A stretch of DNA of 64,000 nucleotides from a candidate division TA06 bacterium (GTDB lineage: Bacteria; Hydrothermota; DG-26; E44-bin18). The position numbers and the translations under genes were made by a program. Each line of letters starts with the position of its first letter. Position 1 is the stretch's first letter. Shown piece after piece: positions 1-8,047 of this stretch. Location of the stretch: positions 48,145 through 112,144 of the forward strand of contig SOJN01000080.1 in assembly GCA_004376575.1 (NCBI GenBank). Direction: 5' to 3'. The notes under the pieces were generated by a model. The model worked only from the letters and a program-made list of their open reading frames with translations, did not search any database and had not been told where the DNA came from.

Positions 1-119
1 AGAATGGCTAACCAGACCCGGCTATCGTCTTGATTGGAACCAGATACCACTCTGGGCAACATGCCTGGAAAGGAGAGCTGCCTCGAATTGTCGTTAGAGT
101 CTCTGATCTTCAGCAGAGG

Positions 120-410
120 TCAGTCCTTCACCTCATTAACAAGATACCCGGCATATCGGTCGTCAGACTGCTTCTTCAGGCTGAGCTTCAGTCCAGAAAA
201 CCTACCACCATTCGACTCCACCATGTGCTGGAGAGGGTCGGCAAGGGATTTCGCTCCAATGAACATTGTCCGCTCCTCGCCTGTATCTTCAACCCGGACA
301 TTAACCGCAGGTGCGTAGCCCCTTGTCGTATTAATAACAAATGGTTCCGTCATTATCTTGATAGTCACACCAACGGTATCAACTCTCAACGGGTCTTTTC
401 TCTCAGGCAT
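120..410 (-). CDS. Hypothetical protein, 96 aa
   Basis: A small soluble protein I do not recognise. The frame opens at a GTG at 422, but the ATG at 410 is the better start because GGAGGT lies 4 bases upstream. It has an alternating hydrophobic pattern suggesting a beta-rich fold: an N-terminal TVGVTIKI strand, then a central AVNVRVED strand followed by MFIGAKSLADPL and a C-terminal YAGYLVNEV. There is no signal peptide or membrane segment. The DNA downstream to the window edge holds at most the beginning of another gene (ATG at 62, only 20 codons inside the window). Codon pattern and SD support a real gene; function is unknown. Confidence 0.6.
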   Translation of the reverse strand: MPERKDPLRVDTVGVTIKIMTEPFVINTTRGYAPAVNVRVEDTGEERTMFIGAKSLADPLQHMVESNGGRFSGLKLSLKKQSDDRYAGYLVNEVKD

Positions 411-422
411 CGTTACCTCCAC

Positions 423-796
423 TTTGCACTACTGTATTATACTGTGCTGTACACCGCAAGTCAAGCCCGAAAGCGCTGTACGCTATACGCTGTATGTTGT
501 ACGAAGAGAAGCTTTCAGCTGTCAGCTTGACCCCTGGAACCACAGATTAACACACCCTCCTTCGCTTCCTCCTTCGCCATATTCGGCTACGGAGGACTGA
601 CGCTTTCGAACTACGAAGGACAGGGATTTTCACAAGATTGTTCTTCTGGTTTGGGTTGAGCCATAAGGATGTGGTTTGAATCTGTGTGAATCTCGTGAAA
701 TCTCGTGGTTTCAATGTTTTCAGTTTCGCAATTTCGGGGGGAGGAGGTAAGATGGGAAGGGAATTTCCTAATTTCGGGCTTCTAGGTGCGCCCGTC
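423..796. other. Intergenic region with dispersed repeat text
   Basis: No convincing gene. It contains a GCTGTACGCTATACGCTGTA-type stretch near 472-505 and an AATTTCG-rich block near 725-780. Both recur in other gaps of this window. The translated frames here are low-complexity and lack SD sequences. Confidence 0.6.
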
Positions 797-1333
797 TTAC
801 GTCTTAAGTGTCCGGCCGTACGCGAACAGGCCTCCCGCTTCATATATGTCCAGCTCTACCTTGGATGCAGAATTGCCTTGAATGACAACCTTCCTTGTCA
901 AATCAGTCACATTGCCCGATTCCAGATCCAACTCTATCTCATCACCACTCTGAAGAGGAGGTTTCACTTCCATTGAAGGGATTGCCAGTATCGCAAGCCC
1001 GCTATTCACTGCATTCCTCTTGTAGATGGCTCCGAATGAGATCGCAACTACAGCAGAAACGCCAAGACTGCGAAAGCAGTCGACTGCCTGTTGTCTCGAG
1101 GAACCGCATCCGAAGTTCTTGCCGACAACAATTATGTCACTCTTCCCCACTTTTTCTGGAAACCCCTCCCAACCCTTCAGATTGCCAAAGGCGTACTGGC
1201 CCATCTTTTCTATGTCTGTGACCGCAAGGTGTGAGTTGTGGAAAATCTGGTCCGTATCGATATCATGTACGAGAAGGCCGTCCTTGCCAGCGATCACCCA
1301 TACTTTCCCCTTTATGTTTTTCGGCCTGGCCAC
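797..1333 (-). CDS. LeuD/aconitase-type hydro-lyase small subunit (first pair)
   Basis: Swivel-domain subunit of a two-subunit aconitase-superfamily hydro-lyase (3-isopropylmalate dehydratase, homoaconitase or related), pairing with the large subunit directly upstream. The family signature is clear: DIDTDQI near the N terminus, NFGCGSSRQQA in the middle, then ISFGAIYKRNAVNSG. The frame opens with TTG at 1342, but GTG at 1333, ten bases after GGAG, is more likely, giving about 178 residues. The start lies just past the large-subunit stop, so the two are probably translationally coupled. The substrate-loop position that distinguishes family members reads HLAV and has no Arg. Substrate cannot be assigned from sequence alone. 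Confidence 0.85.
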   Translation of the reverse strand: MARPKNIKGKVWVIAGKDGLLVHDIDTDQIFHNSHLAVTDIEKMGQYAFGNLKGWEGFPEKVGKSDIIVVGKNFGCGSSRQQAVDCFRSLGVSAVVAISFGAIYKRNAVNSGLAILAIPSMEVKPPLQSGDEIELDLESGNVTDLTRKVVIQGNSASKVELDIYEAGGLFAYGRTLKT

Positions 1334-1334
1334 T

Positions 1335-2597
1335 CTACACAAACTCCAGTGGATTTGTGATTTGTCCTTTTATGGCAGTCGCTGCCGCCGTAGCAGCGCT
1401 TGCCAGGTATGTCTCCCCCGCCCCCTGCTTTCCTGCAAAGTTGCGGTTACTCGTGCTTATTTGTATTTCGCCAGCACCGGTCATGCCTATCTGTCCACTG
1501 GCACATCCCCCGCAACCTGGATTGGAAACTATGACGCCTGCCTCAAAAAGGATTTTAAGAACGCCGGTTTTCAGCATTTCACCATAGACTTCTTTTGTTG
1601 CTGGAACCGCCTTGGCCATCACACCCGCAGCCACCCTGTTGTCCTTGAGTATGTTGGCAGCAGTTTGGAAATCGTCGAACCTGCCGTTCGTGCATGAACC
1701 AAAGAAGACTGAGGTTACTTTTGTTCCCGCAAGCTCGTCCACAGGCTTCACGTTGTCAGGCCTTCCTGGAAGTGATATCTGGGGCTTGAGGTCTTCAACG
1801 TCAATCGCCAGTTCGTCTGCATATGAGACATCCTCGTCCGCGTTCATGACAGTCAACTTCTTTTTGCCAGATCTCTCGCCACAGAACTGCAGAACCTCCT
1901 TGCCAGGTGGAATAAAGGCTGCTATTGCACCCATTTCTGTGGCCATGCTTGCAACCGTGATTCTTCCTGAGAGGGGCAATTCCTCTATGGTCTCTCCATA
2001 GAACTCAATGCACTTGCCCAGCGCTCTCTCAGTCTTCAAGACGTTCAAGACAGCAAGTATCAAATCCTTTGCCGAAGATGGAGGCGAATATGAACCGTTG
2101 ACCTCCACCTTTACAGTCTCCGGGACTTCAAACCAGACTTTCCCAGTCTTGAAAGCAAAAGCAATGTCTTGATCTCCCATTCCCTGTCCAAACGCTCCCA
2201 CGGCTCCGAGGATATTCATGTGGCTGTCGGTGCCGACAACAATGAGACCTGGCAGAACCAGCCCCTGTTCCATGAGGACGTGTGTCCCTATCCCCATGTC
2301 GACATCGAAAACCCTTATCCCTTGCACCTCTGCAAAGTCCCTGCAGATCTGCTGGTTGTTGGCGTAGGGCACATTCTTTGCCGGCACCACGCAGTCAAAG
2401 GTGAAAAAGGTTTTGGATCTATCCCCGACACTGCTTCCAGCATATTCGCGTTCGAAATTCTTCACGACGTTTGCGCCCCCAAAATCACGCGCTGACCTGA
2501 GATCGAGATCCATCCACACTACCTTCCCCGGTGCGACCTCGTCACTCGTATGATTCTTGATTATCTTCTCAATTACAGTATTGCCCATGGCGAACAT
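1335..2597 (-). CDS. LeuC/aconitase-type hydro-lyase large subunit (first pair)
   Basis: Large, 4Fe-4S-carrying subunit of an isopropylmalate-isomerase-type hydro-lyase, 420 aa, normal family length. The predicted cluster ligands are Cys302 (in GSCTNGR), Cys362 and Cys365 (in NPGCGGC). The segment after the ligands reads ASGQIGMTG, unlike LGAHEG in the second large subunit of this window, so the two pairs are divergent paralogues and probably differ in substrate. It follows the dehydrogenase gene with a 6-base gap and precedes its small subunit with essentially no gap. It could act as isopropylmalate isomerase, aconitase, homoaconitase or a dimethylmalate-type dehydratase. Confidence 0.85.
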   Translation of the reverse strand: MFAMGNTVIEKIIKNHTSDEVAPGKVVWMDLDLRSARDFGGANVVKNFEREYAGSSVGDRSKTFFTFDCVVPAKNVPYANNQQICRDFAEVQGIRVFDVDMGIGTHVLMEQGLVLPGLIVVGTDSHMNILGAVGAFGQGMGDQDIAFAFKTGKVWFEVPETVKVEVNGSYSPPSSAKDLILAVLNVLKTERALGKCIEFYGETIEELPLSGRITVASMATEMGAIAAFIPPGKEVLQFCGERSGKKKLTVMNADEDVSYADELAIDVEDLKPQISLPGRPDNVKPVDELAGTKVTSVFFGSCTNGRFDDFQTAANILKDNRVAAGVMAKAVPATKEVYGEMLKTGVLKILFEAGVIVSNPGCGGCASGQIGMTGAGEIQISTSNRNFAGKQGAGETYLASAATAAATAIKGQITNPLEFV

Positions 2598-2603
2598 GCT
2601 GAG

Positions 2604-3722
2604 CTAAAGGTTTCTTGCTACCTCTTCTGCAACCTCAAGTGTAGTGTTCTTTCCTCCCATATCGTACGTCCGCACCTTCTCCGCCCTGATAACAGCTGCA
2701 ATTGAATCTTCAAGCTTGTTTGACATCTCCTGCTCACCTATGTGTTCGAGCATCAGCTTCGTGGATATGAGCATGGCAGTTGGATTAACTTTGTACTGGC
2801 CTGCATACTTTGGTGCTGACCCATGTGTCGGTTCGAACAACGCGTAATCGTCACCTATGTTCGCGCTCGGGGAGAACCCCAGTCCGCCAACAAGCTGTCC
2901 GCAAAGGTCAGAGATTATATCCCCGAACATGTTCGAAGAGACAAGAACACCGTAGTCTTGAGGATTCTTGACAAGCCACATACACATGGCGTCAATGTTT
3001 GCTTCCCACAGTTCCACTCCCGGATACTCAGACGCCATCTTCCTCGCTTCTCCCACCATCAGCCCGCTCGTCTCACGGATCACGTTCGGTTTTTCGACGA
3101 CTGTCACGGTCTTCCTGCCATTCTTCTTCGCATAATTGAACGCGCTCTTCAGGATCCTCTGGCACCCTTTCCTGGTGAATATCCTGCAAGACAATGCTAT
3201 GTCTTCACAATCAACATCCTTGAATTTCGACATCTTCTTGTGCTTTTCGAGAAGAAGGGCCTTCAATTTCTCGGGCAGCGGCTGGAACTCAACACCGCAG
3301 TATAGTCCTTCTGTGTTTTCACGAAACACGACAAGGTCAATACCATCTCTGTAGTTCAGGGGATTGCCAGGATATGCCTTGCAGGGTCTCATGTTTGTAT
3401 ACAGATCAAACTCCTGCCTCAATCTGACGATTGGGCTGAAGTAGACGTACCCCTTGTCTGCGAGCTCAGGATCAATCTCCTTCGCGGCCTCTTCCCTCGG
3501 CTTGGAGGTTATGGCCCCAAAAAGACAGCACTCAGTCGTCTTCATCATGTCTATTGTTCTCTGAGGAAGAGGTTCACCCTCATGACACCAGAATTCCCAT
3601 CCAACATCTCCGTAAACATACTCAGTATCTAGCTTCAGGGCTTTCAGGACGATCATTGCCGCTTCCATCACATCTTTTCCGATTCCGTCACCTGGAAGGA
3701 CTGCAATTCTATGTTTAGCCAT
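2604..3722 (-). CDS. NAD(P)-dependent isocitrate/isopropylmalate dehydrogenase family protein
   Basis: Beta-decarboxylating dehydrogenase, about 372 aa. The N terminus has LPGDGIGKDV. The substrate region carries FRENTEGLYCGVEF, and the metal/nucleotide region has SNMFGDIISDL followed by FEPTHGSAPKYAGQ. FRENTEGLY resembles NAD-dependent isocitrate and homoisocitrate dehydrogenases more than typical LeuB, but I cannot fix the substrate. The frame opens further upstream, but the ATG at 3722 is preceded by AAGGAG and starts the conserved IAVLPGDG segment. It overlaps the stop of the upstream small-subunit gene by 8 bases. Its position between two LeuCD-like pairs implies consecutive isomerisation and oxidative decarboxylation of a 2- or 3-hydroxy diacid. 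Confidence 0.85.
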   Translation of the reverse strand: MAKHRIAVLPGDGIGKDVMEAAMIVLKALKLDTEYVYGDVGWEFWCHEGEPLPQRTIDMMKTTECCLFGAITSKPREEAAKEIDPELADKGYVYFSPIVRLRQEFDLYTNMRPCKAYPGNPLNYRDGIDLVVFRENTEGLYCGVEFQPLPEKLKALLLEKHKKMSKFKDVDCEDIALSCRIFTRKGCQRILKSAFNYAKKNGRKTVTVVEKPNVIRETSGLMVGEARKMASEYPGVELWEANIDAMCMWLVKNPQDYGVLVSSNMFGDIISDLCGQLVGGLGFSPSANIGDDYALFEPTHGSAPKYAGQYKVNPTAMLISTKLMLEHIGEQEMSNKLEDSIAAVIRAEKVRTYDMGGKNTTLEVAEEVARNL

Positions 3723-4203
3723 TTGTTTCCAGCTCCTTCTTGATATGGGCCAGCAAACCGCCATCTCTTATTATTTCCATTATGAATTCCGGAAACGGAA
3801 CAAACTCATAGACCTTGTCTTTGGCGCGTATCTCTCCACTGACCAGGTCAATTTCGATGATTTCACCGGGCTTCAGAGTTCCGGCCGCGTCAGGGCATAC
3901 TATCGCGGGAAGTCCGAAGTTGATTGCATTCCTGTAGAATATCCTGGCGAAAGACTCTGCGATGACTCCTTCAACTCCAGCGTATTTAAGGCAGGACGCG
4001 GCCTGCTCTCTGGATGAACCGCACCCGAAGTTGCTGCCCGCGACTATTATATCGCCCTTCTCGACCTTGCCTGCAAAATCCGGATCCAGGTCTTCCAGCG
4101 CGTGGCCTGCTATCTCCTGTGGATCAGTAACAGTGTAGGTGTACTTACCAGGAAAGATTACGTCTGTGTTAACGTCATTGCCGTACTTCCAGACTTTGCC
4201 CAC
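3715..4203 (-). CDS. leuD: LeuD-type hydro-lyase small subunit (second pair)
   Basis: Small subunit of 3-isopropylmalate dehydratase or a close relative, 162 aa. It shows DVNTDVIFPG, then NFGCGSSREQA and SFARIFYRNAINFGLP, all typical of LeuD/homoaconitase small subunits. The substrate-loop residues after FPGK are YTYT, with no Arg of the kind known in homoaconitase. The start is GTG at 4203, 8 bases after GAGGAGG. It lies 15 bases downstream of its large-subunit partner and overlaps the dehydrogenase start. The leuD assignment is by similarity only; aconitase-like activity is possible. Confidence 0.8.
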   Translation of the reverse strand: MGKVWKYGNDVNTDVIFPGKYTYTVTDPQEIAGHALEDLDPDFAGKVEKGDIIVAGSNFGCGSSREQAASCLKYAGVEGVIAESFARIFYRNAINFGLPAIVCPDAAGTLKPGEIIEIDLVSGEIRAKDKVYEFVPFPEFIMEIIRDGGLLAHIKKELETNG

Positions 4204-4218
4204 TACGCAATCCTCCTC

Positions 4219-5472
4219 TCAGAGATCCCTCGGGTCAGTGATTACTCCCCTCAAGGCCGTTGCCGCTGCAGTTGCCGGGCTTGCGAGGTAGACTTGGGCA
4301 TCTTTGCAGCCCATCCTCCCTTTGAAATTACGGTTCGCTGTGCTCAAACAAACCTCTCCTGGCGCAAGCGCACCCTCATGAGCACCAAGACATGGCCCGC
4401 AGCCAGGGTTCATGATTACAGCTCCGCTCTCACTGAGCGTTTCTATTATCCCCTCACTCAGCGCTTCCCTGTAAACCTCAGTTGATGCAGGAAATACGAG
4501 GAGCCTCATCCCCTTGCCTAAGGACTTACCCTCCAGGATCTCCGCAGCCTCCTTCAGGTCTTCTACCCTCCCATTTGTGCATGTCCCTATCAGAACTTGG
4601 TCAATCTTGACGTCTCTTAACTCATTTACCGGCTTGACGTTGTCTACCGTATGTGGACAAGCTACTTGAGGAACAAGACTCCCCACATCAAACTCCACCG
4701 TCTTCTCGTATTCAGCATCCCCATCAGAAACGACCACTTTATATCCAGTATTTGTACGTGTTTGTAGCCAGTCAAAGATCCTGTCGTCCGGTGCTACGTA
4801 GGCTATCTTCGCTCCCATCTCCGCGCCCATGTTGCAGAGCGTCATCCTCCCACCAACAGATAGATCGCTAATTGTCTCACCAGCAAACTCGACTGCTTTA
4901 TAGATAGCAGCGTCAGCGCCAAGCTCCCCAATAATGTATAGAATTAGATCTTTGGGAGAGACTCTCTCGGACAGTTTACCGCTTATCTGAATTCTCATTG
5001 TCTGAGGAACTCTCAACCATAATCTGCCAGTCGCGTAGATGGCAGCAACTTCGCTCCTTCCCACCCCTGCGGAAAAAGCGCCAAGTGCACCATAAGAGGT
5101 TGTATGGGAATCAGCACCCAGGACGAGGCTTCCAGGGAGGGCGTGCCCCCTCTCAACCATGACCTGATGGCACACACCCGAGTTGATATCGTAGAAGTTG
5201 GTTATGTCCTGCTGCTGTACAAAATCCCTTATTACTTTGTGGTTGAGAGCATACTTCTCAGTAGCCGCAGGAACACAGTGGTCGAGAACGATGACTATGC
5301 GGTTCGGATCCCAGACCTTATCTGTGCCGATGGAGAGGAACTTCCTGGATATGTCTGCCGTGTTGTCATGAGACAGTACAAAATCGGGCCTGGCATCAAC
5401 GATCTCTCCTGCCTTCGCTGAATCGAGCCCTGCATTCTCTGCCAAAACCTTCTCAGCAAAGGTTCTCCCCAA
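4219..5472 (-). CDS. leuC: LeuC-type hydro-lyase large subunit (second pair)
   Basis: 4Fe-4S hydro-lyase large subunit, 417 aa. The predicted cluster ligands are Cys298 (GTCTNGR), Cys358 and Cys361 (NPGCGPC), followed by LGAHEGALAPGE and STANRNFKGRMG, a canonical LeuC/homoaconitase C terminus. GADSHTTSYGALGAF is also typical. It starts with TTG at 5472, preceded by GAGG at about 6 bases. It is the first enzyme gene of the block second large/second small/dehydrogenase/first large/first small, and follows the HD-domain gene by 8 bases. It most resembles isopropylmalate or homocitrate/homoaconitate isomerases, but the substrate is not proven. Confidence 0.85.
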   Translation of the reverse strand: MGRTFAEKVLAENAGLDSAKAGEIVDARPDFVLSHDNTADISRKFLSIGTDKVWDPNRIVIVLDHCVPAATEKYALNHKVIRDFVQQQDITNFYDINSGVCHQVMVERGHALPGSLVLGADSHTTSYGALGAFSAGVGRSEVAAIYATGRLWLRVPQTMRIQISGKLSERVSPKDLILYIIGELGADAAIYKAVEFAGETISDLSVGGRMTLCNMGAEMGAKIAYVAPDDRIFDWLQTRTNTGYKVVVSDGDAEYEKTVEFDVGSLVPQVACPHTVDNVKPVNELRDVKIDQVLIGTCTNGRVEDLKEAAEILEGKSLGKGMRLLVFPASTEVYREALSEGIIETLSESGAVIMNPGCGPCLGAHEGALAPGEVCLSTANRNFKGRMGCKDAQVYLASPATAAATALRGVITDPRDL

Positions 5473-5480
5473 ACCTCACC

Positions 5481-6020
5481 TCACGTCAGTGTTTCAAATG
5501 TGATAAAGTCAGCGTGGTGGAGTATTATGGCCTCGGGAGTTTTCCGTTGACCCTCGCCCTCTTTCGAATGGCAGGCCACGGCATGGATTATCTCTTCTGG
5601 TATGTCTTCCAGGTAACAGAGGCCCACGCCTGAAAATGGGTGTCTCAGAAGTTGGCCGGATTTTGTCTTCACAAACTTCCCATCCTCAGCTTGCCCAATT
5701 TCCAAAAGCTTCCCTACATCGTGCAAGAGACCGCATGCAACCACGTAGTCATCCTTGATCTGGATAGAGTCCAAATATGCCGTCTTGAGATGGTCCTTTG
5801 CTGCGATACATATGTTGGTAACCAGGCGGGTATGTTCTATGATGTTAACCTTTGCATCTTCCAGCAATAGCGTGAACGGCATCTTGAGTAAAGCCTCCAT
5901 TTCCCAGCCCCCGGCTTCCAGGGCTCTTTGCCAGACACGAATACATTTCTCCCTGAGCTCTGCGTCCTGAATCAGATTGAACTCCGGTATGCACTCAATC
6001 AACTGCAATCTAGTCGTCAA
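5481..6020 (-). CDS. HD-domain phosphohydrolase-like protein
   Basis: A 179-aa protein with a complete HD metal-binding set: His63 (EHTRLV), His100-Asp101 (GLLHDVGK), His127 (RHPFSG), His146/His151 and the HHAD tail at 168-171. Family members hydrolyse phosphoesters or nucleotides, or bind them as sensors; the substrate here is unknown. The start is TTG at 6020, 8 bases after GAGAGGAG. The gene is tightly linked (8 bases) to the hydro-lyase operon and 35 bases from the upstream enoyl-CoA hydratase, so it may be co-transcribed with metabolic genes. Confidence 0.75.
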   Translation of the reverse strand: MTTRLQLIECIPEFNLIQDAELREKCIRVWQRALEAGGWEMEALLKMPFTLLLEDAKVNIIEHTRLVTNICIAAKDHLKTAYLDSIQIKDDYVVACGLLHDVGKLLEIGQAEDGKFVKTKSGQLLRHPFSGVGLCYLEDIPEEIIHAVACHSKEGEGQRKTPEAIILHHADFITFETLT

Positions 6021-6055
6021 GCGGACGGCTCCTCTCTTCAGCTTGTCGAGAAAGA

Positions 6056-6838
6056 CTACTTTCCTTTGAACTGAGGCTTTCGCTTTTCAAGAAAAGCCTT
6101 CGTCCCTTCATTCTTGTCCTCTGTGTCGCAGACTTCACCAAATCTCTCAGATTCCACTTTCAGTGCTTCAGCCATGGGCATGTCGAAACCAGTATCTATA
6201 GAGTTCTTCGCAAGTCTCAATGCAATGGGTCCCAGGTCCGCCAGTTTGGCGGCAAGGGCTTTGACCTCACTCATCAACTTCTCATGGGGAACAACTCTCT
6301 CCACAAGGCCAATCCTCAAAGCCTCCTGAGCATCAATCACCTCTCCCGTCAGTATGAGCTCTTTTGCTTTGCCCTTCCCCACAAGCCTGGAAAGCCTCTG
6401 GGTCCCCCCATATCCAGGAATGAGGCCCAGAGTCACCTCTGGCTGGCCGAATTTCGCCTTTTCAGAAGCGATTCTTATGTCACATGCCATGGCAAGTTCA
6501 CAGCCTCCACCAAGAGCGTACCCGTTGACCGCGGCTATTACTGGCTTGGGAAGAGCCTCAATCTTACCAAATGCGGCCTGGCCGTTGCGGGTGATCTCCA
6601 GGCCTCCTTCTCTGTCTGCTGCGTTCAGTTCACTTATGTCCGCGCCGGCCACGAATGACTTGTCGCCGCTCCCGGTAACTATGACAGCCTTTACGTTCTT
6701 ATCGCTGGCGAGCTCATCGAAGCACTGGAGAATCTCCGCTACGGTTCGTTTATTGAGGGCATTCAGGACCTGAGGACGGCTCACGGTCACAACAGCATAT
6801 CCATCCTTCTTATCGACGAGCAGATTCTTGTAGCTCAT
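6056..6838 (-). CDS. Enoyl-CoA hydratase/isomerase (crotonase family)
   Basis: Crotonase-fold enzyme, 260 aa, adding water to 2-enoyl-CoA in fatty-acid or amino-acid degradation. The oxyanion-hole segments FVAGADI and NGYALGGGCELAMACD are present. Both catalytic glutamates typical of true hydratases are there (CELA and QPEV), followed by GLIPGYGGTQRL. The frame extends to a TTG at 6847, but the ATG at 6838 is preferred because AGGTGG lies 9 bases upstream. It is followed downstream by the HD protein. It could act in short-chain crotonyl-CoA metabolism; exact chain specificity is not visible. Confidence 0.9.
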   Translation of the reverse strand: MSYKNLLVDKKDGYAVVTVSRPQVLNALNKRTVAEILQCFDELASDKNVKAVIVTGSGDKSFVAGADISELNAADREGGLEITRNGQAAFGKIEALPKPVIAAVNGYALGGGCELAMACDIRIASEKAKFGQPEVTLGLIPGYGGTQRLSRLVGKGKAKELILTGEVIDAQEALRIGLVERVVPHEKLMSEVKALAAKLADLGPIALRLAKNSIDTGFDMPMAEALKVESERFGEVCDTEDKNEGTKAFLEKRKPQFKGK

Positions 6839-6859
6839 CAGCCGCAACCACCTTTCTTT

Positions 6860-7150
6860 TCAGGCTTCAAGGATGAGAACCACTGCCCTCTCCCGAGCGT
6901 GGAGGACATATTCCTCGCCCTCGCTAATCTCGAGTAAGTCGCCTTCTTGCACCTTTTCGGACGTATCTCTCACCACAGCTTCGAGACTTCCAGTGACACA
7001 GAAGATGTAAGTGTCCTTCATGGCATTCTTAGGAGCCTCTTTTCCCTCAAGCACCTTAGCTCTAAAATAGTACAGTTCCAGGGACGCAAGGTCTAATACA
7101 GTCCCCGGACTCGCCCAGCCCAGTTCAACCGGTATGCTTATCTTTTTCAT
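6860..7150 (-). CDS. Small cupin-like protein
   Basis: A 96-aa single-domain protein with a beta-barrel pattern: TYIFCVTGSLEAVV, then KVQEGDLLEISEGEEYVLHA, as in small cupins. The usual metal-binding histidines are not obvious, so it may be a non-metal ligand-binding cupin. The gene ends 22 bases before the enoyl-CoA hydratase start, suggesting co-transcription. Function unknown. Confidence 0.6.
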   Translation of the reverse strand: MKKISIPVELGWASPGTVLDLASLELYYFRAKVLEGKEAPKNAMKDTYIFCVTGSLEAVVRDTSEKVQEGDLLEISEGEEYVLHARERAVVLILEA

Positions 7151-7479
7151 AGTATGACTATTCTATGTTAACACAAAATTCTGTCAAGACCAAACATGAA
7201 ACTACGAAATTCCCCTCGCGCCGTCCCCCCCCACCGTCGAAATTCCCATCTACCCACCCTGCACCTACGAAACTGCGAAATTCCTCCCAACCCTCCCTAA
7301 CACCTTCGAAATTGCTGGATCGCCCCCCGTTCACCCTACCACAGCTCTCAGCCTCCAAATCACCCGTACGCTATATGAGGTACACTGTACGATAGCTTTA
7401 TGCGTACTTTGGGCGTGAAAGTACATCTTAGGTTTTCAATTTCGCAATTTCGTAGTTTCGTAATTTCGTGTTTTTCGTT
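7151..7479. other. Intergenic region filled by dispersed repeat
   Basis: A non-coding gap dominated by AAATTCC/AATTTCG blocks and a CGCTATATGAGGTACACTGTACG stretch. Most of it (7276-7469) is a copy of the repeat also found at 16692-16873. No gene is supported. Confidence 0.65.
7276..7469. repeat. Dispersed repeat A, copy 1 (about 190 bp)
   Basis: Aligns over its whole length with 16692-16873. Both copies share a CGAAATTCCTCCCAACCCTCC start, CACCTTCGAAATTGCT, CCTCCAAATCACC, AAGTACATCTTAGG and the end block CAATTTCGCAATTTCGTAG. Copy 1 carries about 10 extra bases before AAGTACATC. Lengthwise similarity by eye is high, roughly four in five bases. Neither copy encodes a plausible protein. Confidence 0.75.
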
Positions 7480-8043
7480 CTATCTGCTATACTTGCAGCC
7501 GCAATAGTCCTGCCTGATCAAACCATACTTCTTTGAGAGCTCGACGCTCCTCTTAAAACCTTCATTCTTTTTCCAGTCACCTTCCAGAAATGCAACTCCT
7601 ACTTCCATGGAAACACGCTTGCCTATTGCATTTATGAGGGTGGCATTCTTCTGGGGGCCTATGGTCAACGTGGTTGCGAAATAGTCTGCCCCGATTAGCT
7701 TCGCCTTGCCGCCCGTCCTTTGAAGCCTCTTGCGGAAGCATATCTCGCACCTTTTCCCACCCTCGGGCTCATTCTCTAACCCCTTGGCCTTCTCAAACCA
7801 GATGTCTATATCGTATTCGTCGTCGATGAATGAGGCCTTCATGATTTTTGACATCTCTCTTGCCTGGTCGAGTCTGAATCCGTATTCGGCTTCTGGATGG
7901 ATGTTGGGATTGTAGAAATAGCAAGTTATCTCGTAGTCGTTCTTGAGCCTGTCTATGACTCCGAGAGCGCACGGTCCGCAGCAGGTATGCAAAAGCAGCC
8001 TTGGTTTGTCCTCTTTCTTCTCCGGGCCGCCCCGGTCTTTCAC
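7480..8043 (-). CDS. queH: Epoxyqueuosine reductase QueH
   Basis: Iron-sulfur epoxyqueuosine reductase of the QueH (DUF208) family, catalysing the last step of queuosine biosynthesis in tRNA. Diagnostic features are LLLHTCCGPCALGVIDRL near the N terminus, YFYNPNIHP, RCEICFRKRL, ATTLTIGPQKN and the C-terminal DYCGCKYS. These supply the conserved Cys pairs that bind the cluster and metal. The frame extends to 8097, but GTG at 8043 with GAGGTGA 7 bases upstream is the better start, giving 187 aa. That SD includes the stop codon of the upstream nitroreductase gene, so the two are probably translationally coupled. Confidence 0.9.
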   Translation of the reverse strand: MKDRGGPEKKEDKPRLLLHTCCGPCALGVIDRLKNDYEITCYFYNPNIHPEAEYGFRLDQAREMSKIMKASFIDDEYDIDIWFEKAKGLENEPEGGKRCEICFRKRLQRTGGKAKLIGADYFATTLTIGPQKNATLINAIGKRVSMEVGVAFLEGDWKKNEGFKRSVELSKKYGLIRQDYCGCKYSR

Positions 8044-8047
8044 GCTT

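Noticed and set aside
30..530. 166-residue plus-strand frame over the first gene
   Set aside because: Antisense to the 96-aa minus-strand gene, which has a good SD; the plus frame has none and its composition is not protein-like.
7195..7470. Possible CRISPR array (regular AATTTCG words)
   Set aside because: Word spacing is irregular, there are no unique spacers of constant length, and no cas genes are present.
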